Origin: Pseudomonadota bacterium
GTDB lineage: Bacteria > Pseudomonadota > Gammaproteobacteria > Acidiferrobacterales > Acidiferrobacteraceae
DNA length: 6,606 nucleotides
NCBI GenBank assembly: GCA_021797365.1
Contig: JAJZZU010000149.1
Location: 1 to 6,606, forward strand
Direction of reading: 5' to 3'
The first letter of the stretch is position 1; each line of letters begins with the position of its first letter. A model generated the notes under the pieces. The model did not search any database. It had not been told where the DNA came from and saw only the letters and a list, made by a program, of their open reading frames with translations. Shown here piece by piece: positions 1 to 6,239 of this stretch. The translations under genes were made by a program, and so were the position numbers.

Positions 1-627
1 AAGGTGCAACCCCATATGCGTGAGGAAGCCGATCGGCAAATACTTGGTCATGCGCTTGCCGATCTCGATCAGCCACGGGGGCGTCAGGGACTGGTTGGTC
101 TTGCGCAGGAAATTGATCAGGACGCGCGTATCCTCGATGCGGCCGGTCTCATACACCTGCCCCAGGAATTCGTTATCGAATATCGAGGATCGGGTTTCGG
201 GCGTATGCCCCTCCTCCTCGAGCCAATGCGCCAGCGCCTTCATCACCCCCTCCGGCTTGACATCCTTCGGGCAGATATTCGTGCACCGGTTGCACGACAC
301 GCAGGTCCAGATGATGTCCTTGTCCTTCAGGATGTCGTTCTTCAGACCCAGGTTGGTGAGATAGATCCAGTAGCGGGGATTGAAATCGGTGTTCTGTGCA
401 TACACCGTGCATGAATTCGTGCACGATCCGCACTGCCAGCAGCGATGCACGTTCTCGCCGCCCGAAAAGGTGCGGATCTGGCGCGCGAAATCCGTATCGT
501 AGTCCGTCAGATACCGTGGCAACACCATCGTGTTCCAGTGCCCGGACACATCGACGCCGTCCAACACCAGGTTGTCGCTCGTCTGGAGCCGGTCCGCGTC
601 GATGAGTGTCTTTTCGTGAATAGCCAT
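1..627 (-). CDS. hdrC2: HdrC2-like iron-sulfur subunit of the sHdr complex (3' end outside window)
   Basis: The frame is open from an ATG at 627 to the left edge (209 codons, no stop), so the C-terminus is missing. It begins MAIHEKTLIDADRLQ. Two CxxCxxCxxxC motifs are visible: C63, C66, C69, C73 (in CWQCGSCTNSC) and C109, C112, C115, C119 (in CVSCNRCTNICP). This is the ferredoxin-type arrangement expected to bind two [4Fe-4S] clusters in HdrC proteins. In the family, HdrC relays electrons between the HdrB and HdrA subunits in the cytoplasm. The start is supported by GAAGG five bases upstream. It follows the cysteine-free gene by 24 bases, so it is almost certainly co-transcribed. It is distinct in sequence from HdrC1 at 4019-4714. 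Its position after hdrA and the extra gene is why I call it the second HdrC copy. Confidence 0.93.
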   Translation of the reverse strand, partial: MAIHEKTLIDADRLQTSDNLVLDGVDVSGHWNTMVLPRYLTDYDTDFARQIRTFSGGENVHRCWQCGSCTNSCTVYAQNTDFNPRYWIYLTNLGLKNDILKDKDIIWTCVSCNRCTNICPKDVKPEGVMKALAHWLEEEGHTPETRSSIFDNEFLGQVYETGRIEDTRVLINFLRKTNQSLTPPWLIEIGKRMTKYLPIGFLTHMGLHL

Positions 628-651
628 GTCAGCCTTCTCTCCTCGTTGCGC

Positions 652-1518
652 TCAATGCAGCACCTTCTTCACGCGCGAATCCGTGCGCCGCGCCGCGTCT
701 ATCCCCAAAAGCTTCTTTACCACCTCGAGCGGATCCCCTTTGCCACCGAAATCCGCGTTCAAGAGCCCCATGCCGCTCGACAGCGCGCGCATATAGTCGG
801 CGTAGGCATGCGCCAAAAATACGTCGACGATGAATTCGGGGTTTCGGTACAGGCCATTTTCGGCCATGCGCTCGGCCAACCACCGCCGCCCGGCCTCGTA
901 GATCCCGGGATCGCTTCCAAGCGGCACCTTATCCAAGGTATCCCCGCCCTTCACAAACTCCCGCAACGCGCCGGCGTGCACCGCCTGATCCCACACCCAG
1001 CGGGTCATGAGCGGGTACTGGACGGGGGCCCGGAAATGCAACATCTCCGCCCCGAGATCCGTGAGCGCGCGACGCACCTTGCGCTCGCCCTTGGGTGTGC
1101 CATCACTCACCACCGGCACCCCCTGCGTGAACAAAGCCAGCCGTTCCCCGAGGGGGCGCGCGCCATACAGCAGATCACGCACCGCCTCGCGCACCGGCAC
1201 GGCCCCATAGGCCTCGAGCGACGGCCATACGCGCTTACGCGCCGGCATCACCGTCTCGACCAGGGTCTCCAGGGCCTCGAGGTCGAAACCGTCCAGACCC
1301 TCGCGCCCGAGCACTTTGGCAAACAACTGGTGCTTCACCTCGAGCGCCGAGATGAACGGATCAATCCCGCCCTCCTCGCCCAGGATCTCCAGAAACCGCG
1401 CGAACTTCTGGGCAAACACCCGCCCATCGAGCTCCACCGCGAGCGCCGCCGGTTCGACGATCTCGCCGCCGGTGCTGTTGCCTGCGGCGCCCTCAGGCGC
1501 TCTTTTGAACCAGAGCAT
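652..1518 (-). CDS. Conserved cysteine-free protein of the sHdr cluster (Hyp/sHdrH position)
   Basis: A 288-residue soluble-looking protein encoded between hdrA and hdrC2. This is the place occupied in known sHdr clusters by a conserved hypothetical gene (called hyp, or shdrH in Hyphomicrobium). I assign it by position and cannot name a domain. The sequence contains no cysteine, so it is neither an Fe-S protein nor a persulfide carrier, unlike all its neighbours. No signal peptide or membrane helix is apparent. It is rich in charged, probably helical stretches, for example around residues 35-100, and has aromatic patches such as YPLMTRWVWDQA. The chosen ATG at 1518 lies inside the end of hdrA (26-base overlap) and has no clear Shine-Dalgarno, so translational coupling to hdrA is likely; a start further in cannot be excluded. 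Its role could be structural or in assembly of the complex, but that is inference. Confidence 0.88.
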   Translation of the reverse strand: MLWFKRAPEGAAGNSTGGEIVEPAALAVELDGRVFAQKFARFLEILGEEGGIDPFISALEVKHQLFAKVLGREGLDGFDLEALETLVETVMPARKRVWPSLEAYGAVPVREAVRDLLYGARPLGERLALFTQGVPVVSDGTPKGERKVRRALTDLGAEMLHFRAPVQYPLMTRWVWDQAVHAGALREFVKGGDTLDKVPLGSDPGIYEAGRRWLAERMAENGLYRNPEFIVDVFLAHAYADYMRALSSGMGLLNADFGGKGDPLEVVKKLLGIDAARRTDSRVKKVLH

Positions 1519-2542
1519 TCATGTCCGCGACGGCGCGCAGAGCGGCCGCCGTGCCTTGCGAGATCGAGTCATCGATCGTCTCGGGGGCCAACGCCGCGCC
1601 CACCGCATAGATCCCCCGGCGGGTGGTCCCGCAGGTGTTCGTGTAATGCTCGGCGCGATCGATGAACCCGTGCTTCTCGAGCCCGACGCCAAACACCCGC
1701 GCGATCTCCGGATTGTCCTCATTCGGGTCCATACCCACCGCGTGCACGACCAAGTCCATGGGGATCACGATCGGGCGCTTGACGAGCGTATCCTCACCCT
1801 TGACGAGCAGGCGGCCGTCGGGGGCGCGCGTCACCTCGGCGATACGCGCCTTGACGAACTTGGTCTTGAACTCTTCCTGCGACTTCCAGTAGAAGCGGTC
1901 CTCGTAAAGACCGAAGGTGCGGATGTCCATGTAATAGATGAACACATCCGTCGTGGGCGAAAGCTCCTTGATCTCCATGGCAAGGTTCGTCGACACCGTG
2001 CAGCAGATCTTGGAACACCACTCGCGCCCGATCTGCCGATCCCGCGAGCCCACGCACAGAAGAATCGCGACCCGCTCGGGAACGCGGCCGTCCGAGGGAC
2101 AGGCGACCTTGCCGGCCGCCACCATCTGTTCGACCTGGGTCGTTGTCACGACGTCCTCGAAGGTCCCAAAGCCCCACTCCGGCTTGTTGATCGAGTCGAA
2201 ATGGGTAAAGCCCGTGGCCAGGATGACCGATGCGCACTCGACCGTCTTGCCGTTCGACAAGGTCGCGGTGAAGTTCCCGGCCTCGCCGGCAAGCTTCGTC
2301 ACCTTCGTCTCCTTGTGGATCGTGACGTTCTTTGAGTCCTCGACGCGCTTGACCATGCGGCCCATGGCGTCGCGCGCCCACTCGCCGGACGGCACGAGCT
2401 TAGCGTAGCCGGACAATATCGGCGTACCGCCGAGCTTCGCCGCCTTCTCGACCAGCACCGCCTGCGCGCCGCTGCCAGCCACCCCTGCCGCCGCCGCGAG
2501 CCCCGCGGGCCCGGCCCCAACCACCAGCACCGTTTTTTGCAT
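1493..2542 (-). CDS. hdrA: HdrA-like FAD and iron-sulfur subunit of the sHdr complex
   Basis: This is the flavoprotein core of the sHdr complex, 349 residues from the ATG. The N-terminus carries a dinucleotide-binding fold with GAGPAG right after the first beta strand (about residues 9-14), followed by VLVEKAAKLGG. A second conserved stretch, ILATGFTHFD, lies near residue 108. The HdrA-specific Cys pattern is present: C163 in CVGSRD and C176, C180, C181 in CSKICC, expected to hold a [4Fe-4S] cluster. The C-terminal GIYAVGAALAPETIDDSISQG is typical of the FAD-binding end of this fold. The protein is much shorter than methanogen HdrA and lacks the added ferredoxin domains, as is usual for sulfur-oxidiser HdrA. 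A GTG codon directly precedes the ATG (2545) and could serve as start instead; AAGG upstream fits either. The gap to hdrB1 is only 0-3 bases, so tight coupling is expected. Confidence 0.96.
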   Translation of the reverse strand: MQKTVLVVGAGPAGLAAAAGVAGSGAQAVLVEKAAKLGGTPILSGYAKLVPSGEWARDAMGRMVKRVEDSKNVTIHKETKVTKLAGEAGNFTATLSNGKTVECASVILATGFTHFDSINKPEWGFGTFEDVVTTTQVEQMVAAGKVACPSDGRVPERVAILLCVGSRDRQIGREWCSKICCTVSTNLAMEIKELSPTTDVFIYYMDIRTFGLYEDRFYWKSQEEFKTKFVKARIAEVTRAPDGRLLVKGEDTLVKRPIVIPMDLVVHAVGMDPNEDNPEIARVFGVGLEKHGFIDRAEHYTNTCGTTRRGIYAVGAALAPETIDDSISQGTAAALRAVADMNALVQKSA

Positions 2543-2545
2543 CAC

Positions 2546-3958
2546 TTACGCCTTGCCCCCCAAAGCCAACTCAGGATTATAGAGATATTCGATGTTGCCC
2601 TGCTCGACCTGCTTCAGGTATTTCTCGAAATCACCCTTCGCCTTGTTCCAGTCGATGCCCATCTTCTCGACGAGTTCCTCGCACGGGCTGGCGTGCCACT
2701 GGAGCTGCACGATCTTGAACGGGTCCGCCCCACAGGCCAGCGCCGCGAGCTGGACGTCGGCCATGATCGGCACCTGGAAGTTCTGACCATGCGCCTTGCC
2801 GATCCACTGGTTCTTGTCCATGGTCGTGATGCACCCGGTGTCGTTGCCGATCATGACGTCGGCATTGGCTTCCTGGCGCGCCACCTTGATCTTGCGGTCC
2901 ATGGTGAACGAACGCGTAAACTCGCGTTCCGAGATGATGTGGCGGAACCCGAAACCACAGCAGTCGTACCACGTCGAGTAATCGATCACCTGAGCACCGA
3001 GGGCCTCGGCGATCGCGGTCCCTATGGCGGTGCGGTTACCGTTCAGGGTCTCGGCATCATAAATGGCATCCTCGTGCACCATCTTGTAGTAATGGCACGC
3101 CACGTGCATGGTCACGCGAATGTTGGACATGTCGATCGTCTGCAGCTCGGAGGCGATACGGTTGCGCATGACATGCACCCACTCGGAGTAGTGCACGATC
3201 TCCTCGGGAATCACGAGCTTGCCGTCGACGAGCCGGCCGAGCTTGCCAAGGATCTTTGTGACCTTCTCGCGCAATTCCGACGACTCGATCAGATATTTGC
3301 GGATCTCCTTGTAATTCCCAAACGACGTCCCGCAATGCACGAGCGGAAAGAAATGGCCCAGTTCGAACCCATGCTGCTTGCCCGACACATAAGCCTGGTG
3401 GAAGTTGCGCAGGAACACGGCGGCCAGCGACTCGACGTTGCCGATACCCGAGCCATGGTAGTTCCACGCGGTGCACGAGGTCTGATCGGTCTCGTCCAGA
3501 TAATCCTTGCCGGGGACATAACCGAACTTGTTCATGAACCACAGGAGGGAGGTGGGGTAACCGGGGATATTGCCGCACTGGCCGCAGGACTTGTGGTGCC
3601 AGAGCTGCTTGGTCGGGATCTTCTTGTCCCAACCAAAGAGGGTCTTCACCATCTTGGGCTCGTGCTCGTCTGTGATGCGATGCACGATGATCTGGCCGTC
3701 CTTTTCCAGCTCCCACATATGGTCGCGGATGTCGTCCATACGGTCGGCGAGGTCAAGGGTGCGCCGGTCGATCTGTTTTCTCACCCATTCCGTGGCCTTG
3801 GCGGCATCGGCCCCCGAGAGATTGGTCTGCTGGAAAAACGACCCGTGACCGGCGATTCCCTGTCCGTCGGTATTATGGAATCCGGGTTTCATGGTGCCGG
3901 CGCCAGCGCCGGCAGCCGAGGCGTTATGGTTGCCGGGGCTCTGTTCGGTAGGTTTCAT
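2546..3958 (-). CDS. hdrB1: HdrB1-like CCG-domain subunit of the sHdr complex
   Basis: A 470-residue HdrB-type protein. In canonical HdrB two CCG domains hold noncubane [4Fe-4S] clusters at the site of sulfur chemistry. Here the C-terminal CCG domain is clear: C288 (VACHYY), C333-C334 (YDCCGFG) and C376 (GNDTGC), but Asp373 stands where the first Cys of the last CxxC is expected. The N-terminal domain is more degenerate: C125 and C128 (SCGQC), C162 followed by Thr instead of Cys (TSCTAWN), and C209 with Ser at the CxxC partner position (HCGTS). The start at 3958 is fixed by GAGGAG seven bases upstream; a longer GTG-started reading would include that ribosome-binding site and is rejected. The first 22 residues are a Gly/Ala-rich extension before a second MKP motif (M23). 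It sits 60 bases after hdrC1 and abuts hdrA. Confidence 0.95.
   Translation of the reverse strand: MKPTEQSPGNHNASAAGAGAGTMKPGFHNTDGQGIAGHGSFFQQTNLSGADAAKATEWVRKQIDRRTLDLADRMDDIRDHMWELEKDGQIIVHRITDEHEPKMVKTLFGWDKKIPTKQLWHHKSCGQCGNIPGYPTSLLWFMNKFGYVPGKDYLDETDQTSCTAWNYHGSGIGNVESLAAVFLRNFHQAYVSGKQHGFELGHFFPLVHCGTSFGNYKEIRKYLIESSELREKVTKILGKLGRLVDGKLVIPEEIVHYSEWVHVMRNRIASELQTIDMSNIRVTMHVACHYYKMVHEDAIYDAETLNGNRTAIGTAIAEALGAQVIDYSTWYDCCGFGFRHIISEREFTRSFTMDRKIKVARQEANADVMIGNDTGCITTMDKNQWIGKAHGQNFQVPIMADVQLAALACGADPFKIVQLQWHASPCEELVEKMGIDWNKAKGDFEKYLKQVEQGNIEYLYNPELALGGKA
3896..3913. repeat. GC-rich 8-base inverted repeat inside the start of hdrB1
   Basis: GCCGGCGC and GCGCCGGC flank a two-base centre within codons 16-21 of hdrB1, in the part that encodes the Gly/Ala-rich extension. 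In the transcript it could form a strong hairpin shortly after the start codon and before the second possible start (M23). It may simply follow from GC-rich Ala/Gly codons. Confidence 0.5.
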
Positions 3959-4018
3959 ATGATGTCTCCTCACGGCTCTACAAACGTCACATTCTGGACC
4001 GACGTGAAGTCCGACTGC

Positions 4019-4714
4019 TTAGTCGTCCTTCTTCTGGTCCTCCTGGGCTTCCAGCCAGTCGCTGTAGTCCTCGCGCTTCTCGTCGATGAAATCCTCGATG
4101 ACGTCAAAGAGGTTTTCATCGACGATCTGCAGGGCGTCCATCACGCCCGTCATCTCCCAAATCGTGTACATCTCCACCGAGGTCTTGAGTGATACCTCCC
4201 AGGCGGTCTCGGTGGTCTGGAGCGTGCGCACCGGTATGGCCTTGCGCAAGATCTTGAGATCGCCTTCGACCTTCTGGATGTTCGGGCCCCAATCCGGGAA
4301 GTGATCAGGTTGGATCATGTCCGGCGACAACTGGTTCCCGGTCGTGATCAGCTTCAACATCACCCGGCCAAAAGGCCGAAGCACATCCTTGGCCGACTGC
4401 ATGCCATGCTTGATCGAGACCTCGCGCATGATGGCGATGAGTCCGCCAGGCGAGTTCTTGAACGGACAACGCGCCGCGCAGGTCATGCACTGCGCGCACG
4501 CCCAGATCTTTTCCTGCATGGCATCGTAGATTTGTTCGACGTTTTCGGTCCAGAGGAGCTGGACGATTTCGCGGGGACTAAAGTCGTAGAAGTGGGCGGC
4601 GGGGCAGGTCGCGGTGCAGACACCGCAGTTGAGACAACCATTCAATTCGTGATCGTAACGAAAATCGTTACGAATATCGTCATAAATCTCTCGCATCTCC
4701 GCATAGGTCGCCAT
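4019..4714 (-). CDS. hdrC1: HdrC1-like iron-sulfur subunit of the sHdr complex
   Basis: A 231-residue protein with two ferredoxin-type motifs: C27, C30, C33, C37 (CLNCGVCTATCP) and C73, C76, C79, C83 (CAQCMTCAARCP). Each should bind a [4Fe-4S] cluster, and the HdrC family acts as an electron relay next to HdrB. Conserved FSPREIVQLLW lies between the motifs, as in other HdrC/GlpC-type proteins. The C-terminal third has no cysteine and ends in a strongly acidic, charged tail (DEKREDYSDWLEAQEDQKKDD), perhaps an interaction surface. The ATG at 4714 is preceded by AAGGAG six bases upstream, the strongest ribosome-binding site in the window. It opens the hdr part of the operon after a 106-base gap from dsrE that holds a hairpin and an inverted repeat, so separate control from the carrier genes is possible. 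Confidence 0.96.
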   Translation of the reverse strand: MATYAEMREIYDDIRNDFRYDHELNGCLNCGVCTATCPAAHFYDFSPREIVQLLWTENVEQIYDAMQEKIWACAQCMTCAARCPFKNSPGGLIAIMREVSIKHGMQSAKDVLRPFGRVMLKLITTGNQLSPDMIQPDHFPDWGPNIQKVEGDLKILRKAIPVRTLQTTETAWEVSLKTSVEMYTIWEMTGVMDALQIVDENLFDVIEDFIDEKREDYSDWLEAQEDQKKDD

Positions 4715-4744
4715 AATTGCTCCTTCGACGCTTCGGAATATTAG

Positions 4745-4760
4745 AAACTACTGATAGTTT
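4745..4760. promoter_or_regulatory. Perfect inverted repeat upstream of hdrC1, possible operator
   Basis: AAACTA and TAGTTT flank the four-base centre CTGA (plus strand), 31-46 bases before the hdrC1 ATG. On the minus strand TAATAT (4743-4738), a fair -10 match, lies just beyond it, so the repeat would cover the spacer of a promoter for hdrC1; no good -35 is seen. It could be a transcription-factor site, for example for an ArsR-type regulator such as those known for sHdr loci, but that link is inference. Confidence 0.4.
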
Positions 4761-4772
4761 ACCCGACACCGC

Positions 4773-4792
4773 CCCTGGCGTCTATCCCAGGG
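4773..4792 (-). other. Stem-loop downstream of dsrE
   Basis: CCCTGG and CCAGGG form a six-pair stem with an eight-base loop, about 30 bases after the dsrE stop codon and 58 bases before hdrC1. It is extended by two more pairs beyond a mismatch. The following bases are not a U-run, so it may be a leaky terminator or a 3'-end stabiliser separating the carrier genes from the hdr genes. Confidence 0.5.
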
Positions 4793-4820
4793 CCGCAGAA
4801 TACAGGTAATAAACAAAACC

Positions 4821-5291
4821 CTACATAAAGAGGCAGATATCCGACTCGCCCGCAAACTCGAAGAAGGTCGCGGCACCGCCCATCTCGATCCCCGAAATAA
4901 AATCGCTGGGGCTGAACCCGAAAAGGTCTACGGTCATCTGGCAGCCGATCATTTTGACATCGGCCTCGGCGCAAAGATTCCGCAGATCCTCGAGGCTCGC
5001 CACCCCCTTCGATTTCATCTTCTGCTTCATCATGGCCGTCATCATGCTCTGCATGCCCGGCAGGGCCTGCAGCAGCACCGGCATGGGCATCGGCATGGGC
5101 ATGCCGGGGTTACCAAGCGAGGTGACCTTCAGGTGATCGAGGCTCTTACGGAGCAACTGCAGGCCGTAGAAGGTGAAGAAGATCTGGACGTCATATCCCA
5201 GGGCGGCCGCGGTGGAGGCAAGGATGAAGGGCGGGTAGCCCCAGTCCAACGTGCCCTTCGTAGCGATGATGGCAAGCTTTTTGGTGGTCAT
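4821..5291 (-). CDS. dsrE: DsrE-family sulfur carrier protein (DsrE2/DsrE3A type)
   Basis: A 156-residue protein of the DsrE superfamily, which binds sulfur on cysteine and exchanges it with TusA in the cytoplasm of sulfur oxidisers. The N-terminal strand and helix KLAIIATKGTLDWGYPPFILASTAAALGYDVQIFFTFYGL is typical. Three cysteines are present: C107 (LRNLC), C117 (MIGCQMTVDLFG) and C153. C117 in the conserved GCQMT context is the most likely persulfide site, with C107 ten residues before it as a possible partner. Residues 63-95 form a methionine-rich stretch, including MPMPMPMP, seen in this subfamily. No convincing membrane helix is seen, which favours a soluble DsrE3A-type protein, but I cannot settle the subgroup without alignment. 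AGGAG lies eight bases before the ATG. It follows tusA by 28 bases. Confidence 0.93.
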   Translation of the reverse strand: MTTKKLAIIATKGTLDWGYPPFILASTAAALGYDVQIFFTFYGLQLLRKSLDHLKVTSLGNPGMPMPMPMPVLLQALPGMQSMMTAMMKQKMKSKGVASLEDLRNLCAEADVKMIGCQMTVDLFGFSPSDFISGIEMGGAATFFEFAGESDICLFM

Positions 5292-5304
5292 AGGGGCGTC
5301 TCCT

Positions 5305-5319
5305 GTTGACCGTGGTCAA

Positions 5320-5320
<1 letters not shown>
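5305..5320. repeat. Perfect 7-base inverted repeat between tusA and dsrE
   Basis: GTTGACC and GGTCAAC flank a two-base centre. In RNA this would be a six-pair stem with a four-base loop. It overlaps the last base of the tusA stop codon and directly abuts the AGGAG ribosome-binding site of dsrE, so it could influence dsrE translation or mRNA ends; a protein-binding site is the alternative. Confidence 0.55.
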
Positions 5321-5553
<233 letters not shown>

Positions 5554-5574
5554 ATTTCCTCCAGTTGTGTGAGT

Positions 5575-5580
5575 ATTTTA
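5575..5580 (-). promoter_or_regulatory. Possible -10 element of a tusA promoter
   Basis: On the minus strand TAAAAT (five of six bases of the sigma-70 -10 consensus) lies 21 bases before the tusA ATG. The hexamer 17 bases further upstream, TGGATG, is a poor -35, so this is only a candidate for an internal promoter in the 146-base rhd-tusA gap. Confidence 0.25.
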
Positions 5581-5675
5581 AGACTTCGCCCTCACGGCAT
5601 CCAGGGCATCTGGCCCACGAGCCGATGGGACGGCCTTCCGTATAACTGCCTATCGCAAACCCCGACCCGACGCCA

Positions 5676-5694
5676 GGGACCCGCGGCCGGTCCC
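5676..5694 (-). other. GC-rich hairpin between rhd and tusA
   Basis: In the transcript, GGGACC and GGTCCC form a six-base-pair stem around a seven-base loop, six bases after the rhd stop codon. An overlapping alternative pairing, GGTCC with GGACC (5689-5699), is also possible. No U-run follows, so a processing, stabilising or partial-termination role is more likely than full termination, as tusA clearly belongs to the same pathway. Confidence 0.5.
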
Positions 5695-5699
5695 GGACC

Positions 5700-6041
5700 T
5701 CACGGGGCCCGCTCATCAATAGGGGCGATTGGCAGGCCGTTTCGTGCCCACGCCATGATGCCGCCGCGCAAATTGTAGAGCTTGTCGTGCCCCTGCTGCC
5801 GCAAATACATGCAGGCCTGCGCTGACCTTGCGCCGGATTGGCAATAAAAGACCACCGGTTGGGCTTTGTCAAGCAATCCGGCGTTCAGGGGAAGGAGATG
5901 GAGGGGGATGGATTGTGCCCCCGGGATCGCCCCGCGCGCTACCTCCGCCGGGGTACGTACATCGACGAGGACGAGATTGTCATCGCCCTCCTGCAGGAGC
6001 TTTTGAAGGTCCAAGGGATCCAGGTCCTGGAATGCGACCAT
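5700..6041 (-). CDS. rhd: Single-domain rhodanese (sulfurtransferase)
   Basis: A 113-residue single rhodanese domain, predicted cytoplasmic as there is no signal peptide. The family signatures are present: LVDVRTPAEV (around residue 25-34), GAIPGAQSIPL, and the active-site loop CQSGARS with catalytic C67, followed by the NLRGGIMAWARNGLP end motif typical of small rhodaneses. It probably forms a persulfide from a sulfane donor and hands the sulfur to TusA, encoded next. The frame stays open upstream to about 6164, but the extra 41 residues carry no rhodanese features and the sequence there looks like a promoter region, so I chose the ATG at 6041 (MVAFQDLDP). GAGAGG upstream is rather far away (about 12 bases). 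This appears to be the first gene of the operon. Confidence 0.94.
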   Translation of the reverse strand: MVAFQDLDPLDLQKLLQEGDDNLVLVDVRTPAEVARGAIPGAQSIPLHLLPLNAGLLDKAQPVVFYCQSGARSAQACMYLRQQGHDKLYNLRGGIMAWARNGLPIAPIDERAP

Positions 6042-6100
6042 AATCGGGCAAAGCCTCTCTATGTAACTAGGTCGTGAAATACTGATGTAGCCCGCAAGAA

Positions 6101-6124
6101 TGCACCCTTTCCGGATGGGTTGCA
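6101..6124. repeat. Imperfect inverted repeat over the candidate rhd promoter
   Basis: Plus-strand arms TGCACCC (6101-6107) and GGGTTGCA (6117-6124) are complementary apart from one extra T, around a nine-base centre. The placement 60-83 bases upstream of the rhd start fits a repressor or activator site, but this is a single occurrence and could be chance. Confidence 0.35.
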
Positions 6125-6194
6125 AGCACTGGGCGAGGCATAAAATCCGCGTTTGGCGTCCCAAAAATTTCCAATGATTGCCCGCCCGCGCATT

Positions 6195-6238
6195 CGTGGA
6201 CTACCGGCCGCAATCGCGCGGCGCGCCGGCCATCCACG
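6195..6238. repeat. Large GC-rich imperfect palindrome beside the IS end
   Basis: Arms CGTGGA (6195-6200) and TCCACG (6233-6238) pair perfectly, then three unpaired bases on each side, then CCGGC (6204-6208) with GCCGG (6225-6229), around a 16-base centre. No T-run follows on either strand, so it is not a standard intrinsic terminator. It may be a folded RNA or DNA element, or the relic of a terminator of a lost neighbour. Confidence 0.5.
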
Positions 6239-6239
6239 G

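Larger units (their letters stand above)
6042..6239 (-). promoter_or_regulatory. Upstream region of the rhd-tusA-dsrE-hdr operon
   Basis: This intergenic stretch should hold the main promoter. On the minus strand a possible sigma-70 promoter is TTGCAA (about 6125-6120), a 17-base spacer and CATTCT (about 6102-6097); the match is moderate at the -35 and weak at the -10. An imperfect inverted repeat at 6101-6124 (TGCACCC and GGGTTGCA) overlaps this candidate and could be an operator. The rest holds the GC-rich palindrome at 6195-6238 and no gene I can support. Confidence 0.35.

Noticed and set aside
445..1665. Long plus-strand open frame antisense to the cysteine-free gene and the end of hdrA
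   Set aside because: Its translation is rich in His, Arg and Leu and resembles no family; the minus strand has clear homologous genes. It is a by-product of GC-rich coding sequence.
3959..3973. GTG start of hdrB1 at 3973
   Set aside because: That reading begins on the GTGAGGAG stretch that serves as ribosome-binding site of the ATG at 3958.
3959..4018. Possible hairpin in the hdrC1-hdrB1 gap
   Set aside because: Only four- or five-base arms can be found; this is within chance for the length.
2537..4192. Plus-strand open frame of 551 codons opposite hdrB1 and hdrC1
   Set aside because: Although long, it lies exactly opposite genes with Fe-S motifs and good ribosome-binding sites, and its translation shows no domain.
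6042..6164. Longer start for rhd, adding 41 residues
   Set aside because: The added part has no rhodanese features, covers the likely promoter and inverted repeat, and the domain begins normally at the ATG at 6041.
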